64,000 nucleotides of DNA from Alligator mississippiensis (taxonomy: Eukaryota; Chordata; Crocodylia; Alligatoridae), in assembly GCF_030867095.1 (NCBI RefSeq), contig NC_081828.1:213596978-213660977 (forward strand). The letters are read 5' to 3'. Shown one piece after another: positions 1 to 11,049 of this stretch (position 1 is its first letter; each line of letters begins with the position of its first letter). The position numbers and the translations under genes were made by a program. The notes under the pieces were generated by a model that saw nothing but the letters and a program-made list of their open reading frames with translations, did not search any database and was not told the DNA's origin.

Positions 1-704
1 AATTTAAGAGGCTGTGGCCTCATCAGTTTAAATGGATCAATTTAACAGGATGCTCAAATGACACAGCCGAGGGAACATGAGAGAGGACAGCTCTAGACAG
101 CCTCAGAAACTCCAGTATTTTTATAAATGGCTCTGTTTACTAGGCCTGCAAGCCTCGTTCTCTCCTCAGTATCACCATCAGGGAATTAGGACAGTCATAA
201 CGCTACAGGACATGATTTTCAGAAGAGGGCTGAGTGCCCCACACTCAAAAAACGTCACGGGAGATTCAGAGGCTCAGCACCTCTGAAAATCAGGCCTGCA
301 GGAAGGCTTTCAAGCGTTGTAGTGTAGTTGAAAGAGGCAGAAGCTGTAGCAAGCAGCACATGGAAAGATAAGTGAATATTTCATTATCTAAGTGCACTAC
401 AAACTATTAGCATTATCCACATACAAAACCCTGTTTTTACTAGCAAGCAAATGCAGTTCCTGCTAGAGGCTCAGGGTCAGACCTAGTGCCATATTTGGGA
501 TCAGCAAGGAATTTTACCCCATGGCCAAACTGGTACAGACTGGGGGGGGGGTTGCATACCTGGGATCCCGACCTGGGATCACTTGAGCGTATATTAATAA
601 CATCGGCTGCTGTGGTCTCCCTGCTTTACTTGTGGCAGGTTAGGGTGTTATTTCATGTGTTGTGTCAGGGCTGATGGTAGTTTTACTAAAAGCTTAGATT
701 ATGG

Positions 705-809
705 ATGGTACAGGATGGTTTAGATAGGAATGATCCTGCCACGGGTAGGGAGCTGGACAAGATGACCTTTGGAGGTCTCTTCCCGCCCTACTTCTCTATA
801 ATTTCTATG
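705..809 (+). mobile_element. CR1 LINE 3' end fragment
   Basis: The sequence from GGATGGTTTAGATAG through AAGATGACCTTTGGAGGTC to TTCTATGG has the layout of a CR1 3' untranslated end. It lies in the CCDC13 intron just beyond exon 3. Confidence 0.5.
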
Positions 810-854
810 GCCTATCAAGCTGTCGTTTTAAGGATATGAATGTGTCCTGCTTAC

Positions 855-1003
855 CTGACAAGGCCAATCTCTCCTCCCCTATTGTTTTTTGGAGCTGCCT
901 AATTTCAAAGTCCCTCTCCTTCACCAGTTTGTACAGTCTGCCGTTTTCATCTGTGACCTCTCGAAGGTGGTCGTGAAGCTGTTCGATTTCATCCTCAAGC
1001 AAC
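855..1003 (-). CDS. CCDC13: CCDC13 coding exon 3
   Basis: This is an internal coding exon of coiled-coil domain-containing protein 13. On the minus strand it is bounded by an acceptor (TTTCCAG before base 1003) and a donor (GTAAGC after base 855), giving 149 nt. It encodes 49 residues starting LLEDEIEQLHDHLRE, with TDENGRLYKL and KERDFEIRQL in the middle. This closely matches my memory of human CCDC13 (VLEDEIEHL..., VDENGRLYKLLKERDFEIKHL). The heptad-like spacing and charged residues indicate coiled coil. The first base completes the Arg codon split with exon 2, so reading frame and phase agree across the 5.4-kb intron. CCDC13 is a centriolar-satellite protein needed for cilium formation. The gene continues left of the window. 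The splice sites are seen; the function is family knowledge. Confidence 0.9.
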
Positions 1004-3077
1004 CTGGAAAACACCCCAGCAATTACGGCCGAGGCCACGAGAGGCATTTCAAATACATACTTGTAACAGCGGTAGTAAGTTGACTTTCCAGAGAAACTGC
1101 GCTTTATGAATTACGGTGACGACGGATGAGTGGGCTGAGTGAAATGTTCTGAACAGCAGACCAAATAATGAGCTGATGTTCAGAGATGTAATCTATTATG
1201 ATAACTTCTTCCTTCCATTTGCAAAAATGTACACGGCTCCTGGCTTCGATTAGGAGAGTAGATGGAAAGGGAGCTCTGCTGGGCATCCAGAGGCTACTGG
1301 GTTGACTGTTCCCCACATAAAAGGCCATGCAGGTTCACATTGCAGCATGTTGGACGTGCCACACTTTTCTCTACCTAACTCACCAGAAATTTCCATTTTG
1401 TTAGTTCTCATCTCTACCTCTCTTTTCCATTTGCTCCATGCCAGGGCATTAAAATAAACTACAAAACCTGCCACCCAAATTCTGTATGCTCGTCTAAAGT
1501 TCATACTCAAAGTCTATGAACAATTTTTGTGTCCTCATCCAACTTTCCTGGATTTGCCCAAGGATGGATCTAAAGAAATTAGTATGTACTATGAATGTTA
1601 TGTTCTCGAATTTATATAAAACAAAGAGGAACACAAAGTACCACGAATAGGGAGGGACAATGTTGCTCTCACGTTCTTCGATATACTTTTCTGCATGTCA
1701 TTCACAAAATAACTTGATTTTAGCAACTTTAATCCACACGAGAAAAGTTCCACACAAAAGTTGGCTCCTGAATAAAAATTAAGTCTTGTCTATGCAAAAA
1801 GTGGTGGGGTGTCTGCCCAAATTGGACTTTGATTTTTTGAAATACATGCCAGATGCACATTGTAAAAGTAACGAATCACTGGAATGACTGGCATATAAAA
1901 TCCCATTGAAGAAAAGATTCAAAACACACAGGATTAAGAGGTGTGTTCCTATTGTCAGTCCTCAAATCAAATGAGTTCAAACCTGCTTTAAGATTTAAAA
2001 AGAAAAGCAAGAAATGTAGCAGCAATTCAAGCAGAGAAGTGAAAAGTGTCATCCCCACATTCATATATAATCCCATATACAGCAACATAGTGCAAATTTA
2101 ATTCAGACATAAACTTGTACTTAAAATACATTATAGAGTAAGTATGGACTATATCAGGAGAGACAATCCAAACTCTAATGCACCCGTTTTGACTTTTCAC
2201 CAGTTTTCTTCAGAACTAGTTTCCAAAACGTGACCAGTATCGGTTTTGATGGAAGCAGATTAAAGTCCTAATGGTACGTGGAATAGGTTTTCACCTGCAA
2301 TACCTGCATTGTATCAGGCTCTACATTTATCAAATTTGAAAATAAACTAAGGCAAAAAGGAGGGAGGAGCAGAGGTCAGCTCTGGAGAGGTAGCCAAAAG
2401 ACATGGGTTTTATGGACAAAATTAAAGATGTTCTGAGAAGAAGAATGACTTAAGATGGCCTTGTGATGAAGGTCCTGACAAAGACTCAAGCTGTATTTAA
2501 GCTCAGGGTGCAAGAGGTTGACCAAATGGAAGCAGGGAGAATGAAGGAAAGAGATGAATAAAGGTTAGCAGAAGGATGACAAGCTGAGCAGTATTTCCTA
2601 ACTAAGACAAACCTAATTTAAAGGAGAGGATGGAGAGAGTAGAATAAACAGAAAGTGTGTGTGTAGGTGGGTGGTGACTTCTGAGTTTGAGGGAATGCTT
2701 TCAAAGGGCTATTATGAACAAGCCTGGCATGCAGCAAATTGTCCAGCGCTTTGAGCCCTGACAGTCTGGAAAAAACATACACATTGTTCAATTTTTTTCC
2801 TAGACAAAGCTGTACCAGCTCTGGTGACTACATACGTAGTATACATGAGACAGACTACAAAGAGGAAAGAGAACTCAGATGAATCAGAAATCTTATTCTC
2901 ATCCACATTTCAGATTAACTCTGATGTGTTAGTAGGAAAATAGGTAAAAAACAGGTTTGTATTGATCAGACCCACATTTCCAGAATAAGAAGTGGTCAAG
3001 GGAAATCGGACTCCCCAGCCACTTCTTAACCTTGGGATTAGAAAAGCCTACACACATATACAGAATATGCACTTACA
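1004..3077. other. CCDC13 intron 2, left part
   Basis: AT-rich intronic sequence. I see no exon, RNA gene or clear repeat here. Confidence 0.5.
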
Positions 3078-3526
3078 GGGTACATCTACATGTGCATACT
3101 GATGTGAAGAAATAAACTCTGGAGCTTATTGCTCTTGGTTTCGCCGTTTGCACGTACACCTGGGACCACAGCACGTTGAGCTGGATCAAAGCAGCTGCAG
3201 CTGGCAGGGAGCCCCGGGGGTCAGCTTGCCAGCCCAGGGCTGTTCCCCGCTGGGTCAACGTGCTGTGGAGGGCCCAACTGGGGCATAAGGGTGCTTCAGG
3301 ATGGGGCTAGTTGGCAGGCAGCCTCTGCACTGAAACACCCTCATGCCCCAGCCAGCCATGGCAGCCTCAAACGTGCGGCATTTTTTACTAGTATTTACAA
3401 GTACTATCCTGCTGCAGATTAAATTAATTTACTCCATCTTAATACGGATGCACATGTCAATGCGTGACATTTACTGTGCAGGTAATTAGTCTACCGTGCA
3501 GCAAACCTCTCATGTAGATGCACCCA
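3078..3526. mobile_element. Palindromic MITE, GGGTGCATCTACATG family, copy 1
   Basis: Begins GGGTACATCTACATGTGC and ends with the inverse of TGGGTGCATCTACATG. The inner sequence holds TTTACTGTGCAG-type segments shared with the copies at 29.6, 32.7, 44.0 and 52.4 kb. No protein coding is evident. It lies in the CCDC13 intron. Confidence 0.5.
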
Positions 3527-3647
3527 CATACACTTAATGTAAGCAGAGTTTAAGTACACTGCAGTCACTGTTGTGGTATTAGTAGCATCAACACCGACCA
3601 GTGCCCATCATTTTGGTGCTTCTAATAGTGTCAGAGTTTCATAGATT

Positions 3648-4300
3648 TTATAGACATTTGGGCTGGAAGAGACCCCGGAGGATCAGCCCCCTGCCCCAGA
3701 GGCAGGAAGTCAGCTGGGGTCATAGGATCCCAGCAAGGTAAGCATCCAAATGTCTCTTGAAGGTGTTCAAAGTGGGTGCTTGAACTGCCTCCAGCGGCAG
3801 TCTACTCCAAACCTTGGGGGCTCGGACAGTAAAGACGTTCTTTCTTATGTCCAGTCTGAATCGGTCACGGTGGAGTTTGTGACCATTCGATCTTGTCATC
3901 CCTTGAGGTGCTCTGGTGAACAGACATTCCCCCAGATCCTGATGCACCCCTGATACACTTATGGGTGGTCACCAGATTGCCCCTGAGCCTGTGCATTTCC
4001 AGGCTGAAGAGTCCCATGGCTCTCAGCCTCTTATTGTAAGGTCTGTTTTCCTGACCTCTGATCATGCACGTGGTTCTCCTCTGCACCCTCTCAAGCTTCT
4101 CCACATCCTTTTTGAATTGTGGAGCCCAAAACTGGACGCAGTACTCCAGCTGCGGCCTCACCAAGGCCGAGTACAGGGGGAGAATGACGTCCCGGGATTT
4201 GCTTGAGAAGCATCTATGGATGCAAGCCAGCCTTTTGGTTGCTTTACTAGCTGCAGCATTGCACTGCAGGCTGATGTTCATCTTGTGGTCAAGGATGACC
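3648..4300 (-). mobile_element. CR1 LINE, older host copy, 3' part (interrupted)
   Basis: The minus-strand CR1 3' end starts at the ATAGATTTTATAG tail near 3648 and contains the C-terminal ORF2 region (DVILPLYSALVRPQLEYCVQFWAPQFKKDVEKLERVQRR). Homology stops at 4300 and resumes at 5585, where another CR1 is inserted. Compared with the copy at 9.2 kb, the two flanking parts are collinear. Confidence 0.85.
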
Positions 4301-5584
4301 ACAAGGGGAGATCATGCTCAGGAGCAATCAGCATGGGTTCACCAAAGGCAGGTCCTGCCAGACCAACCTGATTGCCTTTTACGACCAAGTAACTAAATCC
4401 TTGGATGATGGTGTCGCCGTGGACGTAGTCTTTCTAGACTTTAAGAAGGTCTTTGACACCGTCTCTCACCCCATCCTCATCAATAAATTAAGTGACTGCA
4501 GCATTGATGCCTGCACAGTTGGATGGGTAAAAAATTGGCTGATGGGGTGCACCCAGAGAGTAGTGGTGGATGGGTTGTACTCAACCTGGTGAGATGTGAG
4601 CAGTGGGGTCCCCCAGGGCTCGGTCCTCGGGCCCGCACTGTTTAACATCTTCATCAGCGACTTGGACGACGGGGTGGAAAGCACGCTGTCCACGTTTGCT
4701 GATGACACTAAGATGTGGGGCGAGGTGGACACACTTGAAGGGAGAGAGAGGCTGCAACTAGATTCAGACAGACTACAAAAGTGGGCAGACGAGAATAGGA
4801 TGGGGTTCAATGTGGACAAATGCAGGGTGCTGCACCTTGGGAGAAGGACTCCACAGCACACATACAGGCTGGGGAGTTCCCTTCTTGAAAGCACAGAGGC
4901 AGAAAGGGATCTCAGAGTCATTACTGACTCCAAGATGAACATGAGCCGCCAATGCCAGACCGCAGCCAGCAAGGCCAGCCACACCTTGTCATGCATCCAC
5001 AGGTGCGTCTCAAGCTGGTCCAGAGAGGTGATCCTCCCCCTCTGTGCGACTTTGGTCAGGCCGCAGTTGGAGTACTGCGTCCAGTACTGGGCACCGCACT
5101 TCAAGAGGGATGTGGCCAGCCTGGAGAGGGGTCAGAGGAGGCCACCCGCTTGGTGAGAGGGCAGCAGGACAGGCCCTACGAGGAGAGACTGAGGGACCTG
5201 AACCTGTTCTGCCTCAGCAAGAGGAGGCTGAGGGGGGGACTTGGTGGCTTCCTACAAACTCATCAGGGGGGGGATCAACAGCAAACAGGCAGAGCCCTTT
5301 TCTCCCCAGCACCACCTGGGGTGACGAGGAACAATGGTCATAAGCTGATGGAGAATAGGTTTAGGTTGGAGATCAGAAGGCAATATTTTACAGTTCGGGT
5401 GGCCAGAATCTGGAACCAACTTCCCAAGGAAGTGGTCCTCGCCCCTACCTTGGACAAATTCAAGAGGAGGTTGGACGATCACCTGTCTGGGGTCTTGTGA
5501 ACCCAGCATTCATTCCTGCCGGTGGCAGGGGGTCAGGCTAGATGATCTGTTCAGGTCCCTCCTGACCCTAGCTACTATGAAACT
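4301..5584 (+). mobile_element. CR1 LINE, younger insertion in opposite orientation
   Basis: A 5'-truncated CR1 that encodes the reverse transcriptase core (NQHGFTKGRSCQTNLIAFYD, VFLDFKKVFDTVSHP, SGVPQGSVLGPALFNIFISDL, FADDTKMWG) and the C-terminal ORF2 region. It ends in repeated CTATGAAA. It contains an in-frame stop between the YSTW and SGVPQGS motifs and a frame change near 5150, so it is dead. ATGACC at 4295-4300 and 5585-5590 is a likely 6-bp target duplication from insertion into the minus-strand CR1. Confidence 0.9.
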
Positions 5585-5930
5585 ATGAAACTATGACCCC
5601 CAAGTCCCTTTCATCTGTAGTGCTAAGCAGTGTAGCACTGCCGAGACTATAAGGATGCTGAGGGTTTTTCCTCCCAAGGTGGAGAACCTTGCGTTTTTCG
5701 GTGTTGAACACCATCAGGTTCTCATCCGCCCTTTTCCTGAGCCTGTCAAGATCTGCGTGGATCGCCCTCCTGTCCTCAGGTGTGGATGCTTTGCCCCAGA
5801 GTGTGGTGTCATCGGCAAACTTGGCCAGTCTGCTTCTGACACCAATATCCACATCATTGATGAAGATGTTAAATAGTATAGGCCCTAGGACAGAGCCTTG
5901 AGGGACCTCACTGGTGACTGGAAGCAATTA
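5585..5930 (-). mobile_element. CR1 LINE, older host copy, 5' part (interrupted)
   Basis: Continues the minus-strand copy at 3648-4300. It encodes SEVPQGSVLGPILFNIFINDVD, KFADDTTLWGKA and VLHLGRKNPQHPYSLGSA, ending at DLGVIV where the other part picks up with DHKMN. It is 5'-truncated near 5930. Confidence 0.85.
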
Positions 5931-6404
5931 ATCCATTTCAAGACAGGTTCATTTACACCTGGCTATAGCTGTTTGATGATCAGTGGTTTTAGACCCAACA
6001 TCATTGCAGACATCAAGGTTCAGTAACCCTGGACTTAGAGGATTGTGTCTAGAGAGTTGCTATGAACTGCCTTAAAAATAAGCAGAGCGACTGAGTTTCA
6101 GGACTGCTCTCCCCTTATTTTCAAAGCTTCTTCCCCTTATTTTCAACCAGCTCCCAAACACTTCAAGACTTTTAATTACAAGCCTTTTGACTGTTGTTCC
6201 TTTTCACCATTGCTGATGCCAATACTGCACAGTTAAACAGATTCCAGTTATGTGTCACTTAATAAATCCTGAAGATAACTGGTTTATTTCAATGTAGCCA
6301 AGAGGCAAAAAACTGGGACTGTCATTGTGTGGGGCAGCTACAAGTGGGTATGTTAAAGTCAGCGGGAGTTTTGTAAGGCTACTTTTCTGGGTTGAACCAT
6401 TTAC

Positions 6405-6634
6405 CTTTTGCTGTTGTCTTCATGTGATATCTTCAGTCCATCTACCTTAAACAGATCTAGATCATCCTGGACTCCAAATGTCTCCTGTGGGCTGTTCTTG
6501 TTCCCCTTCTGACCGTGCTTCTTTTCCTTCTTTTTCTCCATCAGATTTTGCAGCCTCTTCTGCTGCAGCTCCTGGAGAGCCTTAAACTGGAGCTTTAAAT
6601 GTTCATTCACTCCTTTATCCGACTCCATTGGTTA
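6405..6634 (-). CDS. CCDC13: CCDC13 exon 2, containing the start codon
   Basis: First coding exon of CCDC13. The acceptor (TTTTAG) precedes base 6634, the ATG lies at 6628-6626, and the donor GTAAAT follows base 6405. It encodes 74 residues plus two bases of a split Arg codon. Residues 10-36 (HLKLQFKALQELQQKRLQNL, then MEKKKEK) match the N-terminus I recall for human CCDC13 (LRLQFKAMQEMQHKRLQKQMEKK...). The remainder is acidic and polar, ending HEDNSKR, where human has FEKR before the exon 3 sequence. The start is chosen because the acceptor lies only six bases upstream and no earlier in-frame coding sequence matches the family. A non-coding exon 1 is therefore expected upstream, probably in the GC-rich block near 10.5 kb. 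Confidence 0.9.
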
Positions 6635-8520
6635 CTAAAAGCAAAACAAGGGGGAGAAAAATTGCTCAGGGTTATAGAGTGGCAGCATGTTCAAAATTAC
6701 CCTCCTCCAAAGACCTCAATATGCCCTTCTTTCACTTCTGCAATTTGGTATGCGCCACCTTTTCCCCGATGCTCTCCTATTCATCCAAACTTGCTTCCTT
6801 CAAATGTGTTTTTTTCTCACCAAAAGGGCCTACAAATGTGTCTTTGCCACTAGTAAGAGGCCTCAAGTTTAAGAAAAATAATAACTAAATCACGTCCCGA
6901 GGACGCTGTAAACCACTGGGACACCTTAGGTGCTGTCACTAAATCATTTAAAGAGAAAATCCAAACAACCCGAATGAGGGTACTAACAAAAGCGTACTAT
7001 ATTTTGGCTGCTATTAAAAGCAGAGGAGCTGCCATATGGCAGCAAACTCTGAGTTTAGCTGCTCCAGTATCCTGTCGCCAGCAGAGACTTATCATCTGAG
7101 GCTTCAGAGTGGAGACACAAGAAACTCAAATTGGGCAATGTGGAATAACCATCCCTCCATGATTGCCTAATTACTAGGGACCCTGGAGACCTCAGGCATG
7201 TCATTTAATCTCTTCCAAAATCCAGAATTGCTATAACTCTAGATATTCTTGCCTCCCATATAAATGCCCGGTCCCTTTTGAGATCTTGCTATGTTCTTGG
7301 CTTTGGTTTTGGCTTCTTTCCATCATCCTCCCTTTGCTGGACATCCCTCTGGGATGCAACCAGGGCTCGTGGTAGAGGTGGCATCTTTTATTAGACCAAC
7401 AAGATTTTTGGAAAAACATTTTCTTTAATGGCAAGTTTTTGGGCACAAACACCCTTCCTCCGGGATGCCAACTCTTCTGGCAGGGGCAGCATAATCCTAA
7501 CAGTCTGTAAAGTGCTTGGAACACAAGTGGCCCGATATAAATTATCCATAATATTAACGTCCAAAGTCGTGGTCTCAAAAGAGTAATTAACACACGTATA
7601 TTTCTCTCAGACCACAGCACTGTAGAAACATAGAAAAATAAGGCTGGCAAGGACCCGGAGGTCACGTCTAGTCCCATTCCTGCCTGAGGTGGGAACATCC
7701 CTATCCAAACCATCCCATACACATCCTTGTTTAACCTATTACTAAAATGACACTAGGGATAGCACCCTACCTTGCTACAGGTAAAGCAGGGGGACAACAG
7801 TGGTCGACGTCCTGCTGCCGCAAGGGTTGTTAAATGTGCTGGAGAGGAAGAGGACCAGGCTACCCACTACAGAGGAGGGCAAAACCCCGCAGTCCATACC
7901 ATGGGGTATATAAATCCCATCCTGACCCCAATTGTGGCAAAGGGATCTGGAGGACCAGGAACCTCTCAGTATCATTCCCTTTTTATTTTCCTTTCGATTG
8001 CAATTTTAAAATGTAGCGCTGGCTCCTCCCTGGTCTCACGTCCGGTCACCACATTCAAACTCCCGTCCAAATCAATGGGCACAGATCGCTCCATCTGCAG
8101 AGCGACGTCCTCATCGATGCATGACTCCCTGAGAAGATTTCACCTGCGGGGGCTCAAGATGCCGGCTGGGGGCTTGCACTCGACTGCTTAGAGCGAGTCT
8201 TTCCTGTACAAATTCCCAGGAAAGACCCTGGCACGGCAAGATAGTTCGACACTGTGGATCCTTATGGGAAATCTCTGGGTCTGGCTTGGGAATTGCACAC
8301 GGGGGCTGATGCTAACACCCCTCCTGCCCTGCCCTCTCTTCTGTCATCTGATCTCTTGATTTCTGCGCCTCCCAAACCTCGTCAACCTGGAGGCAGCGGG
8401 TGATGGATTTGAACCCTACCCTCCTAGGGAGGAAGTGTTTTCACATATCTAACCTCACCTTTCCTAATATCTAATCTAAATCTAAACAAATATGGCATTT
8501 TTGCCTGGAGCGGGGAGCAT
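6635..8520. other. CCDC13 intron 1, left part
   Basis: Holds one copy of the AAGGTTCTTTGGGT repeat family (7373-7465). I see nothing else I can name. Confidence 0.5.
7373..7465 (+). repeat. Interspersed repeat, TTTTATTAGACCAAC family, copy 1
   Basis: Shares CTTTTATTAGACCAAC, GGCAAGTTTTTGGGC and ACAAACACCCTTC with copies at 12.76 and 31.95 kb. No coding potential. Probably a non-autonomous element; family name not recalled. Confidence 0.55.
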
Positions 8521-8660
8521 TTTAATTAGAGCAGCTCTGAGAGCCGTTCTAATTAAAGTGCCGCAGCGTCTCGTGTATCTGCGACCCCGCACCTCGCAAT
8601 GGTGGCGGGGGTGCTTGAACTAACACTTGTTTGACAAACTTTAAGTAAAGCCCCCCCCAA
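8521..8660. mobile_element. Foldback element with two hairpins, copy 1
   Basis: TTTTAATTAGAGCAGCTCTGA pairs with the following GAGCCGTTCTAATTAAAG. A second hairpin, GGGGGTGCTTGAACTAA...TTTAAGTAAAGCCCCCC, follows after CAATGGTGG. The second hairpin and its left flank resemble 36.70-36.80 kb. Confidence 0.45.
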
Positions 8661-8860
8661 GCCCGCTGCCAGCTTGACGCTGGGGGACGCCGGCGCACGA
8701 GACGCAAGGCATTTCCTACGCTCCAGCAGACTCGACCGCCCGAGTCGGTGCCGACGCGTGGTCACGGCACGCGGGACCCCTCGCGCCGCTCGGGCAAGAG
8801 ATGGTTTTGCCACGTCCCCGGCCACCTGCTCTGCGCTCCCGAGCACCGCGTGAGCCTGGC
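8661..8860. other. GC-rich patch in CCDC13 intron 1
   Basis: About 200 bp unusually rich in CpG compared with the flanks. No donor, acceptor or coding homology was recognised. It could be a second CpG cluster or part of the neighbouring foldback element. Confidence 0.3.
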
Positions 8861-8861
8861 T

Positions 8862-10316
8862 TGCTTCTTCTTTTCTTTTTATCCTGATTCTTTTATTATT
8901 CTTAGTATTTAATTTAATGCAAGGCTTGTCTTTTTCTTTTTATTCTTCTTTCCTTCTTCTTCACTTTAATTCGGTGCAAGTCCAGCTTGCTTTTTCTTTT
9001 TCTTTCATTATTCTTATTATTTAATTTAATGTAATTTAATGCAAGCCCGGCTTGTTTTTTCTTTTAATCTTTTTTGTTCATTATTCTTATTGTTTAATTT
9101 AATTGAATGCAAGCCCAGCTTGCTTTTTCTTCTTTTTTTAATTGTTTTTCTTTCCTTATTCTTGTTTAATGTAATTTAATGCAAGCCCAGCTTGCTTTTT
9201 CTTTTCATAGATTTCATAGATTTCATAGACATTAGGGCTGGAAGGGACCTCGGAAGATCATCGAGTCCAGCCCCCCGCCCAAAGGGCAGGACGTCAGCTG
9301 GGGTCATAGGATCCCAGCAAGATGAGCATCCAGTTTCATCTTGAAGGTGTTCAATGAAGGCGCTTGAACAACCTCCGGCGGCAGGCTGTTCCAGACCTTG
9401 GGGGCTCGGACAGTAAAGAAATTTTTCCTTATGTCCAGCCTGAAACGATCTTGTAGTAGTTTGTGACCATTCGACCTCGTCATCCCTTGGGGCGCTCTGG
9501 TGAACAAACGTTCCCCCAGATACTGGTGGTCACCCCTGATAAACTTGTAGGTGGCCATCAGATCACCCCTGAGCCTGCGCTTTTCCAGGCTAAAGAGCCC
9601 CAGGGCTCTCAGCCTGTCATCGTAGGGTCTGCTTCCCTGACCTCCGATCATGCGCGTGGCTCTTCTCTGGACTCTCTCAAGCTTCTCCATATCCTTTTTG
9701 AATTGTGGAGCCCAAAACCGGACGCAGTACTCCAGCTGCGGCCTCACTAAGGCCGAGTACAGGGGGAGAATGACGTCCCGGGATTTGCTTGAGAAGCATC
9801 TATGGATGCAAGCCAGCGTTTTGGTCGCTTTACTAGCCGCAGCATCGCATTGCAGGCTCATGTTCATCTTGTGGTCAATGATGACCCCCAAGTCTCTTTC
9901 TTCCATAGTGCTAACCAACATAGCACTGCCGAGCCTATAAGGATGCTGCGGGTTTTTTTTCCCCAAGGTGGAGAACCTTGCATTTATCGGCGTTTTCTTT
10001 TCTAATTCTTTTTCTTTCCTTATTCTTATTTAATTTAATGTAATTTAATGCAAGCCCAGCTTGCTTTTTCTTTTCTTTTTTTAAATTTTTTCTTTCCTTA
10101 TTCTTGTTTAATGTAATTTAATGCAAGCCCACCTTGCTTTTTCTTTTCTTTTTAAACTTTTTCTTTCCTTATTCTTATTATTTAATTTAAAGTAATTTAA
10201 TGCAAGCCCACCTTGCTTTTCCTTTTCTTTTTTTTAAATTCTTTTAATTTCCTTATTCTTATTGTTTAATTTAATGTAATTTAATACAAGCCCAGCTTGC
10301 TTTTTCTTTTCATTTA
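8862..10316. repeat. Pyrimidine-rich minisatellite, unit 65-86 bp, split by a CR1
   Basis: About nine units centred on GCAAGCCCAGCTTGC followed by a T/C-rich run and TTATTCTTATT-TTTAATTTAATGTAATTTAAT. Unit starts fall near 8976, 9041, 9109, 9181, then after the CR1 at 10050, 10123, 10202 and 10288. Unit cores carry the short palindrome GCAAGC-CCA-GCTTGC. It lies in CCDC13 intron 1, just downstream of the promoter. Confidence 0.85.
9207..9992 (-). mobile_element. CR1 LINE inserted in the minisatellite
   Basis: A 5'-truncated minus-strand CR1 whose ORF2 C-terminal region (220 residues) remains open: GKKNPQHPYRLGSAMLVST, DHKMNMSLQCDAAAS, DVILPLYSALVRPQLEYCVR and NFFTVRAPKVWNSLPPEVV are intact. 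The 3' end is three CATAGATTT units. TTTTCTTTTC on both sides (9197-9206, 9993-10002) may be a target duplication, but the region is T/C-rich, so this is weak. It is the best-preserved CR1 here. Confidence 0.9.
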
Positions 10317-10542
10317 ATTCCTTGTGTTATGCTTTCATTATCCTTATGAAAGAATAATTCCTTTGTTATGCTTTCATTATATGCTTATCTTATTAATTAT
10401 TGTATTATTTAATTATTATTATTTTTTTTGCACAAATCTCTATACTCATTTTAGGGCTGGGATCCCCTGCAGCCACCCCTCCCCCCCCCCCCCCCCGCCC
10501 CCGGTGCTGCAGTCAGTCTGCAAGGTGCACCCCCGCACTCAC

Positions 10543-10590
10543 CCGGCTCCGCGCCGCACGCCCCGCCCCTCCCAGCCTGGAGCAGGACGC
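10543..10590 (-). other. CCDC13: Candidate CCDC13 non-coding exon 1
   Basis: A strong minus-strand splice donor (CCGGGTGAGTGC) has its GT at 10542-10541 inside a GC-rich, CpG-rich block. It lies 3.9 kb upstream of CCDC13 exon 2, which needs a 5' untranslated exon. The exon would run upward from 10543; the start site is not visible, and the right edge given here is only the base before the X-box. There is no ATG-led coding sequence here in the CCDC13 frame. This is inference from position and donor strength. Confidence 0.4.
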
Positions 10591-10606
10591 GGTTGCCGCG
10601 GCAACC
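10591..10606. promoter_or_regulatory. RFX X-box, perfect palindrome
   Basis: The sequence GGTTGCCGCGGCAACC is a 16-bp perfect inverted repeat. It matches the RFX-family X-box consensus GTTGCC-N(0-3)-GGCAAC in both half sites. RFX factors drive many ciliary genes, and CCDC13 is a ciliary gene, so the site fits its expected control. It lies 48 bp upstream of the candidate exon 1 donor. Confidence 0.75.
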
Positions 10607-10690
10607 ATCCCCACGGCGACGGCTTCCGGGCCCTGCGCGCGGGGCTGGCCGGAAAGCAAGGCGCGGGGTTTACGACAGCTGCTGGAAGGG

Positions 10691-11049
10691 AGAGGGGAGG
10701 GGCCAGAGGGAAGGAGGGCTGTTGCAGCTAGTGCAGGGGAAGACAGGAGCAGGAGGGGGATGGGATAAATGCCCCCCCACCCACATTGTGGGGGTGGGAA
10801 AGGGCAGAGCCCCTTTTCTGCATGCTAGAAAATTGTGTGTGTGTGTGGGGGGAAAAAATATCCAGTGCACCCCCCTTGCTCCCAGCAGGACCAGCCCCAG
10901 CTGGAAGGCAATGCTTCCCGAGATGCTGCTTTGCTCGCCCTACCCACCACCCTCACCTTCACCTTCCTCTTCAGCAAAAGGGAAGGTCTTTCTGTTGCCA
11001 GCAACCCCCCAGTCCCGTGCAAGCCCCGCCGCGTCCCACAGAACAAGGC
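10691..11049. other. Gap between CCDC13 promoter and HIGD1A 3' end
   Basis: G-rich then C-rich sequence with a short GTGTGTGTG run near 10835. No gene is seen. Confidence 0.4.

Larger units (their letters stand above)
10478..10690 (-). promoter_or_regulatory. CpG-rich promoter block, probably CCDC13
   Basis: A GC- and CpG-rich block in otherwise AT-rich sequence. It starts with a run of about 18 C with one G and ends in a purine-rich stretch. It sits about 0.4 kb beyond the HIGD1A poly(A) signal and upstream of CCDC13 exon 2, so it is the natural promoter of the next minus-strand gene. It contains the X-box at 10591-10606 and the candidate exon 1 donor. Confidence 0.55.

Noticed and set aside
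9304-9966. 220-residue open frame that looks like an intact gene
   Set aside because: It is the ORF2 C-terminal region of a 5'-truncated CR1 with a CATAGATTT tail.
8862-10316. Spaced repeats resembling a CRISPR array
   Set aside because: Units drift in length and sequence, no conserved direct repeat with unique spacers, and the host is a vertebrate.
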